Shown here one piece after another: positions 38,397 through 47,489 of a stretch of DNA of 64,000 nt. Position 1 is the stretch's first letter. Each line of letters opens with the position of its first letter. The stretch is from Mycobacterium colombiense (GTDB taxonomy: Bacteria > Actinomycetota > Actinomycetes > Mycobacteriales > Mycobacteriaceae). The DNA lies in NCBI RefSeq assembly GCF_001953985.1, contig NZ_MBEI01000028.1, positions 56,965 through 120,964 on the forward strand, given 5' to 3'. The notes beneath the pieces were generated by a model. That model made no database searches, was not told the origin of the DNA, and saw nothing but the letters and a program-made list of their open reading frames with translations. The translations under genes were made by a program, and so were the position numbers.

Positions 38397-39521
38397 TCAT
38401 TCAGCGCGATCCGTGCAGACACCCGCCATTTCGGCCAGCGCGGTACGAACCGGCTCGTCGATCGGCAGGTCGGTGAGGTGGTCGCGCGCGGAAGCGACGC
38501 GGTCGCCGATCATCTCCTCGATCAGCTGCACCGCTCCCGTCTCGACGATCAGCGCTTTCCACCGGTCGATCGCGTTCCCGTCGAGGGTTTCACGCTCCGC
38601 GAGCTCGATGAGTTCACGCCGGATCGGCGCATCGGCCAGCTGGTGGGCGGCGACCACGACGCTGGTCGCCTTGCGCTCCAGCAGATCGCCGGCGCTGGGC
38701 TTGCCCGTCACCGCCGGCGAGCCGAAAACGCCGAGCACGTCGTCGCGTAGCTGGAATGCCTCGCCGACGGCGGCGCCATAGCGGCCCAGTTGGGACAGCG
38801 TCCGATCGTCGCACTCGCCCATGGCGGCGCCGATCTCCAGCGGCCGGCGCACCGTGTAGTTCCCCGACTTGCGCCGCGCCACATCGAGCACGGCTTCCAG
38901 CCGAGGCATCTGACGCGCATCGTTGGTCAGGTCGGCGAATTGCCCGACGGCGAGCTCGGTGCGCATGGCGTCATAGCGTGGCCACGCGCGTTGCAGACGC
39001 CGGGGTTCGACGCCGCTGTCGCGCAGCATCTGTTCGGCCCAGATGAGGCAAAGGTCGCCCAGCAGAATGGCGGCGGATTCACCGAATCGCCGCGACGAGC
39101 CGCACAATCCGCGCTCGCGATGCCACTGGCCGAACTGCCGATGCGCCGACGGGCGGCCGCGCCGCTGGTCGGAACCGTCCATGACGTCGTCTTGCAGCAA
39201 CGCGAAGGCGTGCACCAACTCGAAACTGGCCGCGGCCCGCAGGGCCGCGTCGTCGGGCGGCGCGCCGCACAGCCAGCCCAGGTACACGAACGTCGACCGC
39301 AGGCATTTACCGCCGGAAACGAACTGAACCAGGATGTCGCCGGCGGCATCGATGCGCGCATCATCCAGTTCGCCGACGCGCCGCGCGACGATGAAATCGA
39401 CGACATCGCCCAGCACCGTGCGTCGCACGTTCGACCGCCATGCTTCGAAATCGTCAGCGCTCAGCCAACCGATCGCCACCGGCGGCGACGCCGTGGCCGG
39501 TGAAAACGACAAAGCTCTCAT
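38397..39521 (-). CDS. crtE: Geranylgeranyl diphosphate synthase
   Basis: This 374-residue trans-prenyltransferase supplies GGPP for phytoene synthesis. The first Asp-rich motif is LLQDDVMDGSDQRRGRPS (about 131) and the second is FQLRDDVLGVFGSP (about 275). ATG at 39521 leaves an untranslated leader of about 150 bases to the AT-rich promoter element at 39671-39697. It is the first gene of the eight-gene carotenoid operon. Confidence 0.94.
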   Translation of the reverse strand: MRALSFSPATASPPVAIGWLSADDFEAWRSNVRRTVLGDVVDFIVARRVGELDDARIDAAGDILVQFVSGGKCLRSTFVYLGWLCGAPPDDAALRAAASFELVHAFALLQDDVMDGSDQRRGRPSAHRQFGQWHRERGLCGSSRRFGESAAILLGDLCLIWAEQMLRDSGVEPRRLQRAWPRYDAMRTELAVGQFADLTNDARQMPRLEAVLDVARRKSGNYTVRRPLEIGAAMGECDDRTLSQLGRYGAAVGEAFQLRDDVLGVFGSPAVTGKPSAGDLLERKATSVVVAAHQLADAPIRRELIELAERETLDGNAIDRWKALIVETGAVQLIEEMIGDRVASARDHLTDLPIDEPVRTALAEMAGVCTDRAE

Positions 39522-39670
39522 AGTGCCCAAGCGCTCCCTCCCGGACGGCTGGGCATGCCCAGCCCCGTCCGGCCCAAACACCCGCGTCATACCCGCCGAT
39601 AAGGCGGGCAAAACCACAGCGCTGACCGTCAGACGCTCCCTTGCGCCCACCGCTACGACATACCACCTTG

Positions 39671-39697
39671 TTAAATAACTTAAACATTAATTTAATG
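39671..39697. promoter_or_regulatory. AT-rich crtE promoter/operator region
   Basis: This 27-base AT-rich patch has TTAAACATTAAT (39680-39691, identical to 27135-27146), the 6+1+6 palindrome CATTAA-T-TTAATG (39685-39697) and an imperfect GTTAAATAACTTAAAC repeat. It sits between crtE and the decayed marR gene, where a CrtR-type repressor would bind. Confidence 0.6.
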
Positions 39698-39930
39698 AAC
39701 TGCACCGCCGCGACAATCACCCCGACGGCCGCCGAAAAGTCGTGTTGCGCAACGATGAATCCGGGCTGGCCACCGCCCGGTTGTTCTTCAGTCCGCTGAA
39801 CGCGCACACTCGCGTCGCGCTCGCCGGTCTAACCGATGCGGACCTGACCGCCGCACACCGGGTTTTCGCCGCGCTGATCGACGCGCTGCGGTGCTTCAAG
39901 GACGAATTGGACGAGGCGCCGAAATCCTGA
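39697..39930 (+). pseudogene. Remnant of a second marR (crtR-like) gene, C-terminal half only
   Basis: The frame from 39697 reads through RRDNHPDGRRKVVLRNDES, LFFSPL and LTAAHRVFAALIDAL to a stop at 39930. It aligns with the wing and C-terminal helices of the MarR protein at 29565 (RREPDPQDRRKTLLRYEKP, FFTPL, LAAAHRVFTSMIEAM). The N-terminal DNA-recognition half is missing, and the frame begins directly at the crtE operator. An internal GTG at 39742 could give 62 residues, but that product would lack a DNA-binding domain. Confidence 0.75.
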
Positions 39931-39954
39931 CCACCGCACGGGGTTAGCCGAATA

Positions 39955-40446
39955 TCACGACGCGGCGCTGTGCGTGGTTCGGGCCTGAGTCGGTCGTGGC
40001 CGGGCCAGATCGGAGAGGAACTGTCGTCGCGCTCGCAGGATGTCTTCCAGGTTCTGGAACGCCTCGGGCACCGAACCGGCGATCGACAGCCCGTTGTGAT
40101 GCACGATCCGCAACAGGGGGCGAACGGCCGCGCCGCCGACCACTCCGCAGTACACGCGCGCCTTGCGGAATTCGTCGTTGAGGGACAGCAGCGCCCGAAA
40201 CCCCTCCACGCTGATGAAGCTCAGATGACTGAGGTCAAGGACCAGGGGAGTCTTGAGGCGGGCGAAGTTTCGGATCGCGTGGGTGAGGTCCTTCGCGTTC
40301 GAGGCGTCGATCTCGCCGTCGACGCGTAGGACCGTGCCGAGACTGCGCGCATGGACGAACAGGTGTGCCCTGTCGAAGTGAGCCATGTACCGGCACCGGG
40401 TGGGGTCATGTGGGTCCGCGGAATTTGCGGAGCGAATAGCGGTCAT
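39955..40446 (-). CDS. STAS-domain (anti-anti-sigma-like) protein
   Basis: This 163-residue protein has one STAS domain at about 35-135: GTVLRVDGEIDASNAKDLTH (about 37-56) and then PLVLDLSHLSFISVEGFRAL (about 72-91). In typical anti-anti-sigma factors the second segment has an Asp-Ser-Ser-Gly loop with the phosphorylated Ser; here it is SVEG, so regulation by phosphorylation is doubtful. No anti-sigma kinase or sigma gene is adjacent. Confidence 0.82.
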   Translation of the reverse strand: MTAIRSANSADPHDPTRCRYMAHFDRAHLFVHARSLGTVLRVDGEIDASNAKDLTHAIRNFARLKTPLVLDLSHLSFISVEGFRALLSLNDEFRKARVYCGVVGGAAVRPLLRIVHHNGLSIAGSVPEAFQNLEDILRARRQFLSDLARPRPTQARTTHSAAS

Positions 40447-40806
40447 GAGAGCGCCTATCGGATGGTGAGAAGGGAGTGAACAGTGTTTTGCACACCGCTC
40501 CCGTAAAGACGCAGCTGTGAACTCAACCTTTCGGCAGCTTACCGCCGAGGTGAGCGCCCAGATACCGACATTCCGAAACACCCCAGGCCGCGCCGCGAAC
40601 ACCACGCGAGCGCGACCAGCGCTTTCCTACGCGGTCCGACGGGTGTAGACGGCCAGGTCTTCGTTTTCCGGCCTTTTGGCAACCAACGCCTGTTCGCTTA
40701 CCGGCCGGGCTCAACAGCGGTTTGGCTCCATCGGACGCGGGTATGCGCGTGTACAACAACAAAACGCAGTGAACCCCCTGATGGACGTGAGGGGTGATGC
40801 GTCCCA
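40447..40806. other. Intergenic stretch without a recognised gene
   Basis: About 360 bases between the STAS gene and the secreted protein gene. It presumably holds the divergent promoters of both. I see no RNA gene, repeat or convincing coding frame. Confidence 0.5.
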
Positions 40807-41538
40807 ATGGAAGACCTCGGACGCCGGTGGTGCCGGCTGGCGATCGCATCCGCAGTCACGACGATGCTGTTTACCGCACCGGGCCAGGCCGTCGCCGACC
40901 CGGGCAACACTGTGTTTCCCGGAATGGAGATCCGCCAAGGCAACACCGTCTGCATGGTGGGCCTGGTCGAGCCGCGGCTACGGGTCGCGATGACCAGCGG
41001 CCAATGCGATGGCGGCCAGTCGGTGGTGACCGACCGTGACCGCAAACCGATCGGCAACGTTGTCCTCGGCCGCCGCCAGGTCGACGCGGACTCCACCGCG
41101 GACACCTCGATGCTGCCGGTGGAATACGAGGTCATCGCGATCGCTCCGGAGCTGACGCCCAGCGATGTGCTGCCGACGGGGCGCCATCTGGGTTCCGCAC
41201 CCGGAGTGCGCGCCCAGACCGGGATGCCCGTGTGCCAGCTGCGCGCGAGCGGCCAACGATGCGGGTCGGTCAGCTCGGTAAGCAACGGCCGCTTCACCAT
41301 CACCGACATGGCCGCCGACAGCCGGGACTTCGGCGGTCCGGTGTACACGTTGACCGCCGACAACAATGCCGTGATCGTCGGACTGGTCGAGGGCACGTGG
41401 CGATCCTCGCCCCAGATCGAGTCGTGGCAGGCCGTCATGGCACAGGTCTATATCGACAGCCACACCTACAGCCCGCAGCAGCCCCCGCCCGGTCTGCGAA
41501 TGATCGGCTGGCGCACAAGCGGTTCTGCGTCGCCGTAA
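40807..41538 (+). CDS. Secreted chymotrypsin-fold protein with degenerate catalytic residues
   Basis: This 243-residue protein has a signal peptide (about 1-30, hydrophobic AIASAVTTMLF, cleavage near AVADPG). It is followed by a trypsin-like double barrel. The His motif, usually TAGHC, reads TSGQC (about 58-62), and the Ser motif, usually GDSGGP, reads DSRDFGGPV (about 172). Both catalytic His and Ser are therefore replaced, so it is probably not a protease. Cysteines at MPVCQL and QRCGSV suggest a disulphide. Confidence 0.8.
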   Translation: MEDLGRRWCRLAIASAVTTMLFTAPGQAVADPGNTVFPGMEIRQGNTVCMVGLVEPRLRVAMTSGQCDGGQSVVTDRDRKPIGNVVLGRRQVDADSTADTSMLPVEYEVIAIAPELTPSDVLPTGRHLGSAPGVRAQTGMPVCQLRASGQRCGSVSSVSNGRFTITDMAADSRDFGGPVYTLTADNNAVIVGLVEGTWRSSPQIESWQAVMAQVYIDSHTYSPQQPPPGLRMIGWRTSGSASP

Positions 41539-41612
41539 TTTTCCCGCAGAGCCGCAGCGCGACGGTGCCGCACGCCTTGTTTCCCCCGGCCCAGAATGGG
41601 AATCCGCCGCCG

Positions 41613-42296
41613 GTGAACGTTTTCGAACTTGTGGCGCTGCCGTTTCAGTGGGGCTCCGCGATCCGGGGCAAACGGTTCTTCCATCCGATCGGGGTGCTGG
41701 CGGAGGGTTACATCGAACGCGTCGCCCCTCCGGCGCAGGGCTTGCCGATCGCATCCTCGGAGATTGTTGCGCGCGTGTCCAAGGCCACCGGGACGCCAGG
41801 GGCGCTACCCGACTTCATCGGGTTGGCCGTCCGGCTGCCCACCCCCCAGCCCGCGGACAAGCCGTGGGACATCCTGCTTGTCTCGTCCGGGTCGGGGGTG
41901 CTGTCCCGCGCGGTTGCGCTCCGGCCCGCCACATCCTGGAATGGCCAGACCCTGACCACGCTGATGCCGTTGCACTATCAGGGCAACAATTGGTGGCTGC
42001 GGGCCCGGACCTCGAGCGAGATCGGCGGCTCGGGCTTGTCCCTGGACAGTGTCCGGTCAAAGCTCGAGCGCAGCAACATCGAGGTGACACTCGACCAAGC
42101 CTGCGGCAGCGGCCATTTCACACCCCTGGCCCGCATCACGCTGACCGCCGCACTCGATCCCGAACGCGACCACGACGTGTCCTTCGACCCGGTGCTCAAC
42201 ACGGCGCCCGGCCTGAGTTTGCACCCCCGGTGGTTGGCCGATCTGCGCGCCCGCGCCTATCAGCACAGCCGCGAGGGCAGAGATGCCGAAGAGTAG
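41613..42296 (+). CDS. Conserved actinobacterial protein, catalase-fold-like (often annotated phosphodiesterase)
   Basis: This 227-residue soluble protein begins ELVALPFQWGSAIRGKRFFHP and contains RVSKATGTPGALPDFIGLAV (about 57-76). That segment resembles the region of catalase-fold proteins where the haem pocket forms. No haem-ligand Tyr motif is evident. Database names for this family are unreliable, so I give no function. The start is GTG. It follows the secreted protein by 74 bases and is convergent with the epimerase gene. Confidence 0.7.
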   Translation: MNVFELVALPFQWGSAIRGKRFFHPIGVLAEGYIERVAPPAQGLPIASSEIVARVSKATGTPGALPDFIGLAVRLPTPQPADKPWDILLVSSGSGVLSRAVALRPATSWNGQTLTTLMPLHYQGNNWWLRARTSSEIGGSGLSLDSVRSKLERSNIEVTLDQACGSGHFTPLARITLTAALDPERDHDVSFDPVLNTAPGLSLHPRWLADLRARAYQHSREGRDAEE

Positions 42297-42306
42297 CCGT
42301 TGTCCA

Positions 42307-43662
42307 TCAGCCGGTGCGCCCCAACAAATGACGCAGCGCCGCGTCGAGGCCCGGCTGACGGAACCGGTGTCCGGCGGCGGCGAGCGCGGCGGGGGCAACG
42401 CGCTGGCTCGCGCACGCCAGTTCGCGGGCGCCCTGATCGCCCAGCAGTAACCGCGGGCCGAGTGCCGGCACCGGCAGCACGGCCGGCCGGTGCAGCACCC
42501 GCGCCAGGACGGCGGTGTATTCGCTGTTGCGAACCGGTTGCGGTGCAACGGCATTCACCGGACCCGAGAGTGTGGCGTCCCACAGCGCACGGTGATAGAT
42601 GTCCACCAGATCGTCGATCCCGATCCAGGACAGCCATTGCCGCCCGTCGCCGAGCCGGCCGCCCAGGCCGGCGCTGAACAGCGGGCGCATCAGCTTCAGC
42701 GTGCCGCCGGCCGGCGATTGCACGATGCCGGTGCGCACCTGCACCACCCGCACCCCGGCCTGCCGCGCGGGTGCGGTCGCCTCCTCCCAGTCGGTCACCA
42801 CGTCCGCCAGGAACCCGTCGCCGCGATCGCTGTCCTCGGTCAGGGTGTCATCGCCCCGGTCGTATCCGTAGTAGCCGATCGCCGACGCCGAGATCAGCAC
42901 GGACGGACGTGGGTCGGTGCGGGCCAGCAGTTCGGCCAGCCGCCGAGTCGGCCCAATCCTGCTGTCCCGCACGGCCCGCCGGTGTTCATCGGTGAACCGG
43001 CCGGCGATCGATGCTCCCGCCAGATGGATCACCGCGTCGACCCCGTCGAACAACCGGGGGTTGGGATCGTCTGTGTCCCATCGTCGCTCGTCGTCAGAGC
43101 GTGGCGCGTGCCGGACCAGCCGGATCACCCGGTGGCCACCGGTGCGCAGGAAGGCGGTCAATGCCGAACCGACCAGTCCCGAGGACCCGGTGACGGCGAT
43201 CGTCAGGGGCCGCAGCCCGTTCTCGGCGGCCAGCCGGTGCGCGGCCAGATCGTCGGCCAGCTGCCGATGGCGGTAGTCGAACATCGGCCGCAACAGCGAC
43301 GCGGGCACCGGGGTGTCGACCCGGTCGATCACCCTGGTGCGGTTGCCGCCGAGGTCCTCGAATTCGTGGGTGTGCTTCCAGCGCATGGCAATTCGCGCCG
43401 GCAGCGCGGCCAGGCCATCGCCGCCGATGGCGTCGACGAAACGCCGCGGCGGGTCGTAGCCGTCGGGCTGATGGACGGCGACCCAGCGCAGACCCCCGGG
43501 CAGCGCCAGCGTGGCCCGCCCGTCCTTGAGTGAGGCCGCCTCGGTGACCAGCCGCATCGGCTGCCACGGCGGCGAGAGCCGGGCGAACGCGCCCGGCCTG
43601 GCGTGCCAATCGAAAACGTCGGTGATGGGAGCGTCCACGACGCTCGAATAGTCCAGCCCCAT
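42307..43662 (-). CDS. SRPBCC domain fused to a TIGR01777-type NAD-dependent epimerase
   Basis: This 451-residue protein has two domains. Residues 1-145 form an SRPBCC fold (VVDAPITDVFDWHARPGAFA). From about 155 there is a short-chain dehydrogenase/epimerase domain with the nucleotide motif AVTGSSGLVGSALTAFL, the segment AVIHLAGASIAGRFTDEHRR and ISASAIGYYGYDRGD. The SDR part resembles SulA/YfcH-type proteins, of unknown substrate. Its ATG lies 20 bases before the Rv3032-like gene's stop end. Confidence 0.88.
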   Translation of the reverse strand: MGLDYSSVVDAPITDVFDWHARPGAFARLSPPWQPMRLVTEAASLKDGRATLALPGGLRWVAVHQPDGYDPPRRFVDAIGGDGLAALPARIAMRWKHTHEFEDLGGNRTRVIDRVDTPVPASLLRPMFDYRHRQLADDLAAHRLAAENGLRPLTIAVTGSSGLVGSALTAFLRTGGHRVIRLVRHAPRSDDERRWDTDDPNPRLFDGVDAVIHLAGASIAGRFTDEHRRAVRDSRIGPTRRLAELLARTDPRPSVLISASAIGYYGYDRGDDTLTEDSDRGDGFLADVVTDWEEATAPARQAGVRVVQVRTGIVQSPAGGTLKLMRPLFSAGLGGRLGDGRQWLSWIGIDDLVDIYHRALWDATLSGPVNAVAPQPVRNSEYTAVLARVLHRPAVLPVPALGPRLLLGDQGARELACASQRVAPAALAAAGHRFRQPGLDAALRHLLGRTG

Positions 43663-43684
43663 CCCTGAAACGTTAGGGAGAGTG

Positions 43685-44929
43685 CTACCGGTCCGGCAAG
43701 GCGTGTTCGACGATGGGCAGCCGGGCCTGCGGCTGCCGCACGCCACGCTTGGCCGACAGGTACACCTGCGCGGTCTTGTCGGCCACCGTGTGCCAATCGA
43801 AATCGGAGGTGAGTCGCTCGCGGGCGGCGTGGGCGCGCTGCTGCGCGGCCTGCGGGTCGTCGAGCACGGTGCGCACCGCCGCGGCCAGCCGGGCCACGTT
43901 GCGCGGCGGGCACGACACCCCGGTCTGGCCGTTGATCACCGCCTCGCCCAGGCCGCCGATGTCCGACGTCACCAGGGGAGTGCCGGCCGCGGCCGCCTCC
44001 AGCGCGACGATCCCGAACGGCTCGTAGTGGCTGGGCAGCACCGCGGCGTCGGCGCGATGCAGGACGGCCAGCAGCTCGGCGTGGTCGAGGTGCCCGACGA
44101 ACCGGATCGCCTTGAGCACCCGGTGTTTACGGGCCTGCTCGATGAGCCAGCCCTGCTGGGTGCCCTCGCCGGCGATGGTCAGCGTGGTGCCGGGGTGGCT
44201 GCGCCTGATCCGCGGCAGGGCGGCGATGACGTCGTGCACACCCTTCTCGTATTCGAGCCGGCCCAGGTAGAGCAGTTCGGCCGGCCCGCTGCGCGGCCGG
44301 CGCGCCGCGAACGGCCACCGCGCGGTCTCGATGCCGTTGCAGATCACCGTGATCTCGGCCAGGCCGGGCCCGAACAGTTCGGTGATCTCGTCGGCCATCG
44401 ACGCCGAACACGTGATCAGCGAGTCGGATTCGCGCACCAGCCAGGATTCGACCGCGTGCACCTGGCGGCTGATCGCGCCGCTCACCCAGCCGGAATGCCG
44501 GCCTGCTTCGGTGGCGTGGATCGTGGAAACCATTGGCGCATCGTAGAATTGGGCGAGTGCGATCGCCGGGTGGGCCACCAGCCAGTCGTGGGCGTGCACG
44601 ACGTCGGGCCGCCACGCGCGGTTGGTGCCCGGCTTTGTCAGGGGCAGCCCGGCGCGAATCATGGAGTGGCCCATGGCGAGCGTCCACGCCATCATGTCTG
44701 TGCCGAAGGTGAATTCGTGCGGATCCTGGGCGGCCGCGATCACCCGGACACCCTCGCTGATGTGGTCGGACGACGGATGGCTGCGGGGATCGGTTCCGGT
44801 GGGGCGGCGCGACAGCACGACGACGTCGTGACCGGCGGCGGCGAGCGCGGTCGACAGGTGATGCACGTGCCGGCCGAGCCCGCCGATCACCACCGGCGGG
44901 TATTCCCACGACACCATCAGGATTTTCAC
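43685..44929 (-). CDS. Alpha-1,4-glucosyltransferase (GT4) for methylglucose lipopolysaccharide/glycogen
   Basis: This 414-residue GT-B enzyme has the N-terminal SWEYPPVVIGGLGRHVHHLS (about 6-25) and the donor-site motif SHYEPFGIVALEAAAAGTPL (about 319-338). The M. tuberculosis counterpart Rv3032 elongates alpha-1,4-glucan for 6-O-methylglucosyl lipopolysaccharide. GTG at 44929 is chosen because the protein then starts directly at the glycosyltransferase fold and has the expected length. It follows the GH57 gene by 13 bases. Confidence 0.92.
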   Translation of the reverse strand: MKILMVSWEYPPVVIGGLGRHVHHLSTALAAAGHDVVVLSRRPTGTDPRSHPSSDHISEGVRVIAAAQDPHEFTFGTDMMAWTLAMGHSMIRAGLPLTKPGTNRAWRPDVVHAHDWLVAHPAIALAQFYDAPMVSTIHATEAGRHSGWVSGAISRQVHAVESWLVRESDSLITCSASMADEITELFGPGLAEITVICNGIETARWPFAARRPRSGPAELLYLGRLEYEKGVHDVIAALPRIRRSHPGTTLTIAGEGTQQGWLIEQARKHRVLKAIRFVGHLDHAELLAVLHRADAAVLPSHYEPFGIVALEAAAAGTPLVTSDIGGLGEAVINGQTGVSCPPRNVARLAAAVRTVLDDPQAAQQRAHAARERLTSDFDWHTVADKTAQVYLSAKRGVRQPQARLPIVEHALPDR

Positions 44930-44942
44930 GCCGCGGCCCGCC

Positions 44943-46523
44943 TCATCGGGGCAACCTGCGGGCATCGAGGGCGCCGAACAGTCCGTCGGCGCGGTTCCAT
45001 CCCTCCGCCAGCCGCTGCGCGGTGTCGCGCCGGCCCGACGCCAGCGCGTCGGCGATTTCGCGGGTGGCGTGCGCATGTAGGTGAGCGCGGTAGCGGGCGT
45101 AGTCGGCGGCCGAGTCCTTGCTCACCATGAACGGCCAGTCGCTGGACACGGTGAGCAGCGTTTCGCGGAGGATCTGATCGGCGACGTGGTCGCGGGGGAT
45201 GGGCCCGTCCAGCGACGCGGTCTGGGACAGCGCCTTGTCGACGGTGCTCAGCGCCATGTCGACGACTTCGCTGTTCAGCGCGACCAGATCGGCGACCTGG
45301 TCGCCGGCCCAGACCTGCCAGTCCTTGCCCGAGCCCCACGAGCTGGGCGGCAGGGCCACCGGGTTGCCGACGAAGCCGTCGGCGATGGCGTCGTTCAGCG
45401 TGCCCACCCGCACCCCGGCCTCGGGCAGGGCCCGCAGCACCCGCTCCAGCCACGTCGGCCCCTCGTACCACCAGTGGCCGAACAGCTCGGTGTCGAAGGC
45501 GGCGATCACATGGGCGGGTCGCCCGATGCGCTCGGACTCCGCGAGCAGGCGGTTGCGGACCACGTCGACGAAGTCGGCGACGTGGGTGTCGACGGCGTGG
45601 TCGGCGCGCTCGGGGTCATACGGCGCCTTGTCCTCCGAGGACACGTTGCGGCCGGTGACCCGGGCCGGTTTGAGTCCGGTGAGGTGGTCATAGGTGTGGA
45701 AGTCGCGATACGCGGCGTGCCCGGGGTAGCCGGATTTCGGCGACCACACCCGGTAGCTGACCTGCAGGTCGCGCCCGAACGCCACCACGTCGGTGTCGCC
45801 GACCGGCCGGCCCAGCGCGGTGTCGCCGTGCAGCGACGGGCCGTCGACCATGAAATGGGTGACGCCGGCGGCCGAATAGTCGTGTTCCATGCCGGGCGCG
45901 TACGCGCATTCGGGCGCCCAGATCCCGCCCGGGCGGTGTGCCAGGCGGTGCGCGGCGTCGGCCAGGCCCTCGCGCAGCGCGAACTCGCGCAGCCGCGGCG
46001 CCAGCAGCGGCTGGAACGGGTGGGCCAGCGGACCGCCGAGCAGCTCCACCGTGCCGGCGTCGAGCAGGCTGCGCAGCAGCGGGCTGCCGCCGTGCCGCCA
46101 CAGCGTGGCGAAGTCGTCTAGCGCCCGCTGCGCCTCGGCGGACTCACGAATCCCCAAGGCGCGCAATGCTTCCGGCGTGCATGACGGGTAGCCGGCCGAC
46201 TTCGAGCGCGGCGCGGACCGCACGCTGGTGGCCTCCAGGCCGCGCAGCCGCCAGTTGGCCAGCCAATGATGCATGCCGTCCAGGCAGTACGGGTCGTCGA
46301 GTTGGGCGTTCACCACCGGCGTGACGCCCAGCGTGATCACGCCGCGGCGGTCCTCGCCGGCCAGCGTGTGCAGCACGCGCATCAGCGGCAGGTAGGCGGC
46401 CGCCCAGGATTGGTACAGCCATTCCTCGCCGACCGGCCAGCGGCCGTGGTGGGCCAGCCAGGGCAGGTGGGTGTGCAAAACCAGGGTGAAGAGGCCGGGA
46501 ACCCGGTTCTGCGGCGCGCTCAC
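44943..46523 (-). CDS. GH57 family 1,4-alpha-glucan branching-type enzyme
   Basis: This 526-residue protein has the GH57 (beta/alpha)7 barrel: LHTHLPWLAHHGRWPVG (about 15-31), the catalytic Glu in GGIWAPECAY (about 205) and the catalytic Asp in AFDTELFGHWWYEG (about 345). The counterpart Rv3031 is assigned to methylglucose lipopolysaccharide synthesis. The GTG start overlaps the methyltransferase stop codon (GTGA), giving a start that matches the family length. Confidence 0.92.
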   Translation of the reverse strand: MSAPQNRVPGLFTLVLHTHLPWLAHHGRWPVGEEWLYQSWAAAYLPLMRVLHTLAGEDRRGVITLGVTPVVNAQLDDPYCLDGMHHWLANWRLRGLEATSVRSAPRSKSAGYPSCTPEALRALGIRESAEAQRALDDFATLWRHGGSPLLRSLLDAGTVELLGGPLAHPFQPLLAPRLREFALREGLADAAHRLAHRPGGIWAPECAYAPGMEHDYSAAGVTHFMVDGPSLHGDTALGRPVGDTDVVAFGRDLQVSYRVWSPKSGYPGHAAYRDFHTYDHLTGLKPARVTGRNVSSEDKAPYDPERADHAVDTHVADFVDVVRNRLLAESERIGRPAHVIAAFDTELFGHWWYEGPTWLERVLRALPEAGVRVGTLNDAIADGFVGNPVALPPSSWGSGKDWQVWAGDQVADLVALNSEVVDMALSTVDKALSQTASLDGPIPRDHVADQILRETLLTVSSDWPFMVSKDSAADYARYRAHLHAHATREIADALASGRRDTAQRLAEGWNRADGLFGALDARRLPR

Positions 46524-47344
46524 GGCGCTACCGCGATCGCGATCAGGTCGAGGCTGTCGTCGATGTGCTGGCCGGTGCCCGCACCCACGCCGGCCTCCAC
46601 CAGGTCGAAGTCCCCGGTGGTGACCGCGGCGACATCGGCCGCCAGCTCGGGCGGCCACGGGGCGTCGGCCACCGCCCGGGTGATCTGCGCGTCGATGATC
46701 GAGCCGCCGTGCCGGGCATCCATTTCGCGAAGCCGCGGCCCGTGGAAGAGGCCGCTGACCGAAACATCGGTGAATCCGCCGTCGATGAGCAGCTGGGTCA
46801 GCTCGGCGGCGTTGAGCTCCCGGGTGTGGAAGGGGTTGATCGGGGTGTCGCGGCCCTGCGAGAAGGTGATCCGGTTGGGCGTCGACATCAGCAAAAGACC
46901 TGACGGGCGCAGCACCCGGGCGCACTCGACGACGAACTGTGTTTGGTCCCACAGGTGTTCGATCACCTGGAAGTTGACCACAATATCCACCGACGCATCC
47001 GGCAGCGGCAGCTGCGCGAGGTTGGCCTGCATGACGTCCACCCGGGGATAGCGGCTGCGGACATGGGCCACTGCGGCCTCGTCGTAATCCACCGCGATGA
47101 CGCGGCGGGCGACCCCGGCGATCAGGTCCGCGCCGTAGCCCTCGCCGCAGCCGGCCTCGAGCACGTCGGCGTCCACGCAACGGTCGGCAAGTCGCTGGTA
47201 GACGACCTCGTGGCGGCGGAACCAGTAGTTCTCGATGTCCAGACCTGGGATGGTGCGCTCGCCCGTCAGCATCATCACCGCGTCACCCGCCGACGCGGTA
47301 TCGCCGGGGGTGTGCTGCGGGGCGTCGGGGACCAGTGCGCTCAT
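46520..47344 (-). CDS. SAM-dependent methyltransferase of the methylglucose lipopolysaccharide cluster
   Basis: This 274-residue class I methyltransferase has motif I VLEAGCGEGYGADLIAG (about 60-76), RVIAVDYDEAAVAHVRS and VNFQVIEHLWDQ (about 123). It is the first gene of the three-gene unit with the GH57 and GT4 enzymes and has the same length as Rv3030. A role in sugar O-methylation of the polysaccharide follows from that context. Confidence 0.9.
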   Translation of the reverse strand: MSALVPDAPQHTPGDTASAGDAVMMLTGERTIPGLDIENYWFRRHEVVYQRLADRCVDADVLEAGCGEGYGADLIAGVARRVIAVDYDEAAVAHVRSRYPRVDVMQANLAQLPLPDASVDIVVNFQVIEHLWDQTQFVVECARVLRPSGLLLMSTPNRITFSQGRDTPINPFHTRELNAAELTQLLIDGGFTDVSVSGLFHGPRLREMDARHGGSIIDAQITRAVADAPWPPELAADVAAVTTGDFDLVEAGVGAGTGQHIDDSLDLIAIAVAP

Positions 47345-47473
47345 TGCATAGGCAGGCTAACGCGAAGTGTCGGATTCGCGAACCGGGGAAGGTGGGCCCC
47401 GCTTCTCAAGCGGCGGACGGGCTGCAAGAACGTGCACTACGACCAGCTATGGTGTGAAGGCATACCGCACAAA

Positions 47474-47489
47474 GTTACCGGGTAGTAAC
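47474..47489. promoter_or_regulatory. Inverted repeat upstream of etfB
   Basis: GTTAC and GTAAC form 5-base arms around a 6-base spacer, 83 bases upstream of the etfB start. Palindromes of this kind often bind TetR/FadR-type regulators of fatty acid oxidation; the regulator here is unknown. Confidence 0.35.

Noticed and set aside
39742..39930. A functional 62-residue MarR-type protein
   Set aside because: Without the helix-turn-helix half it could not bind DNA as a MarR protein; it is better read as a remnant.
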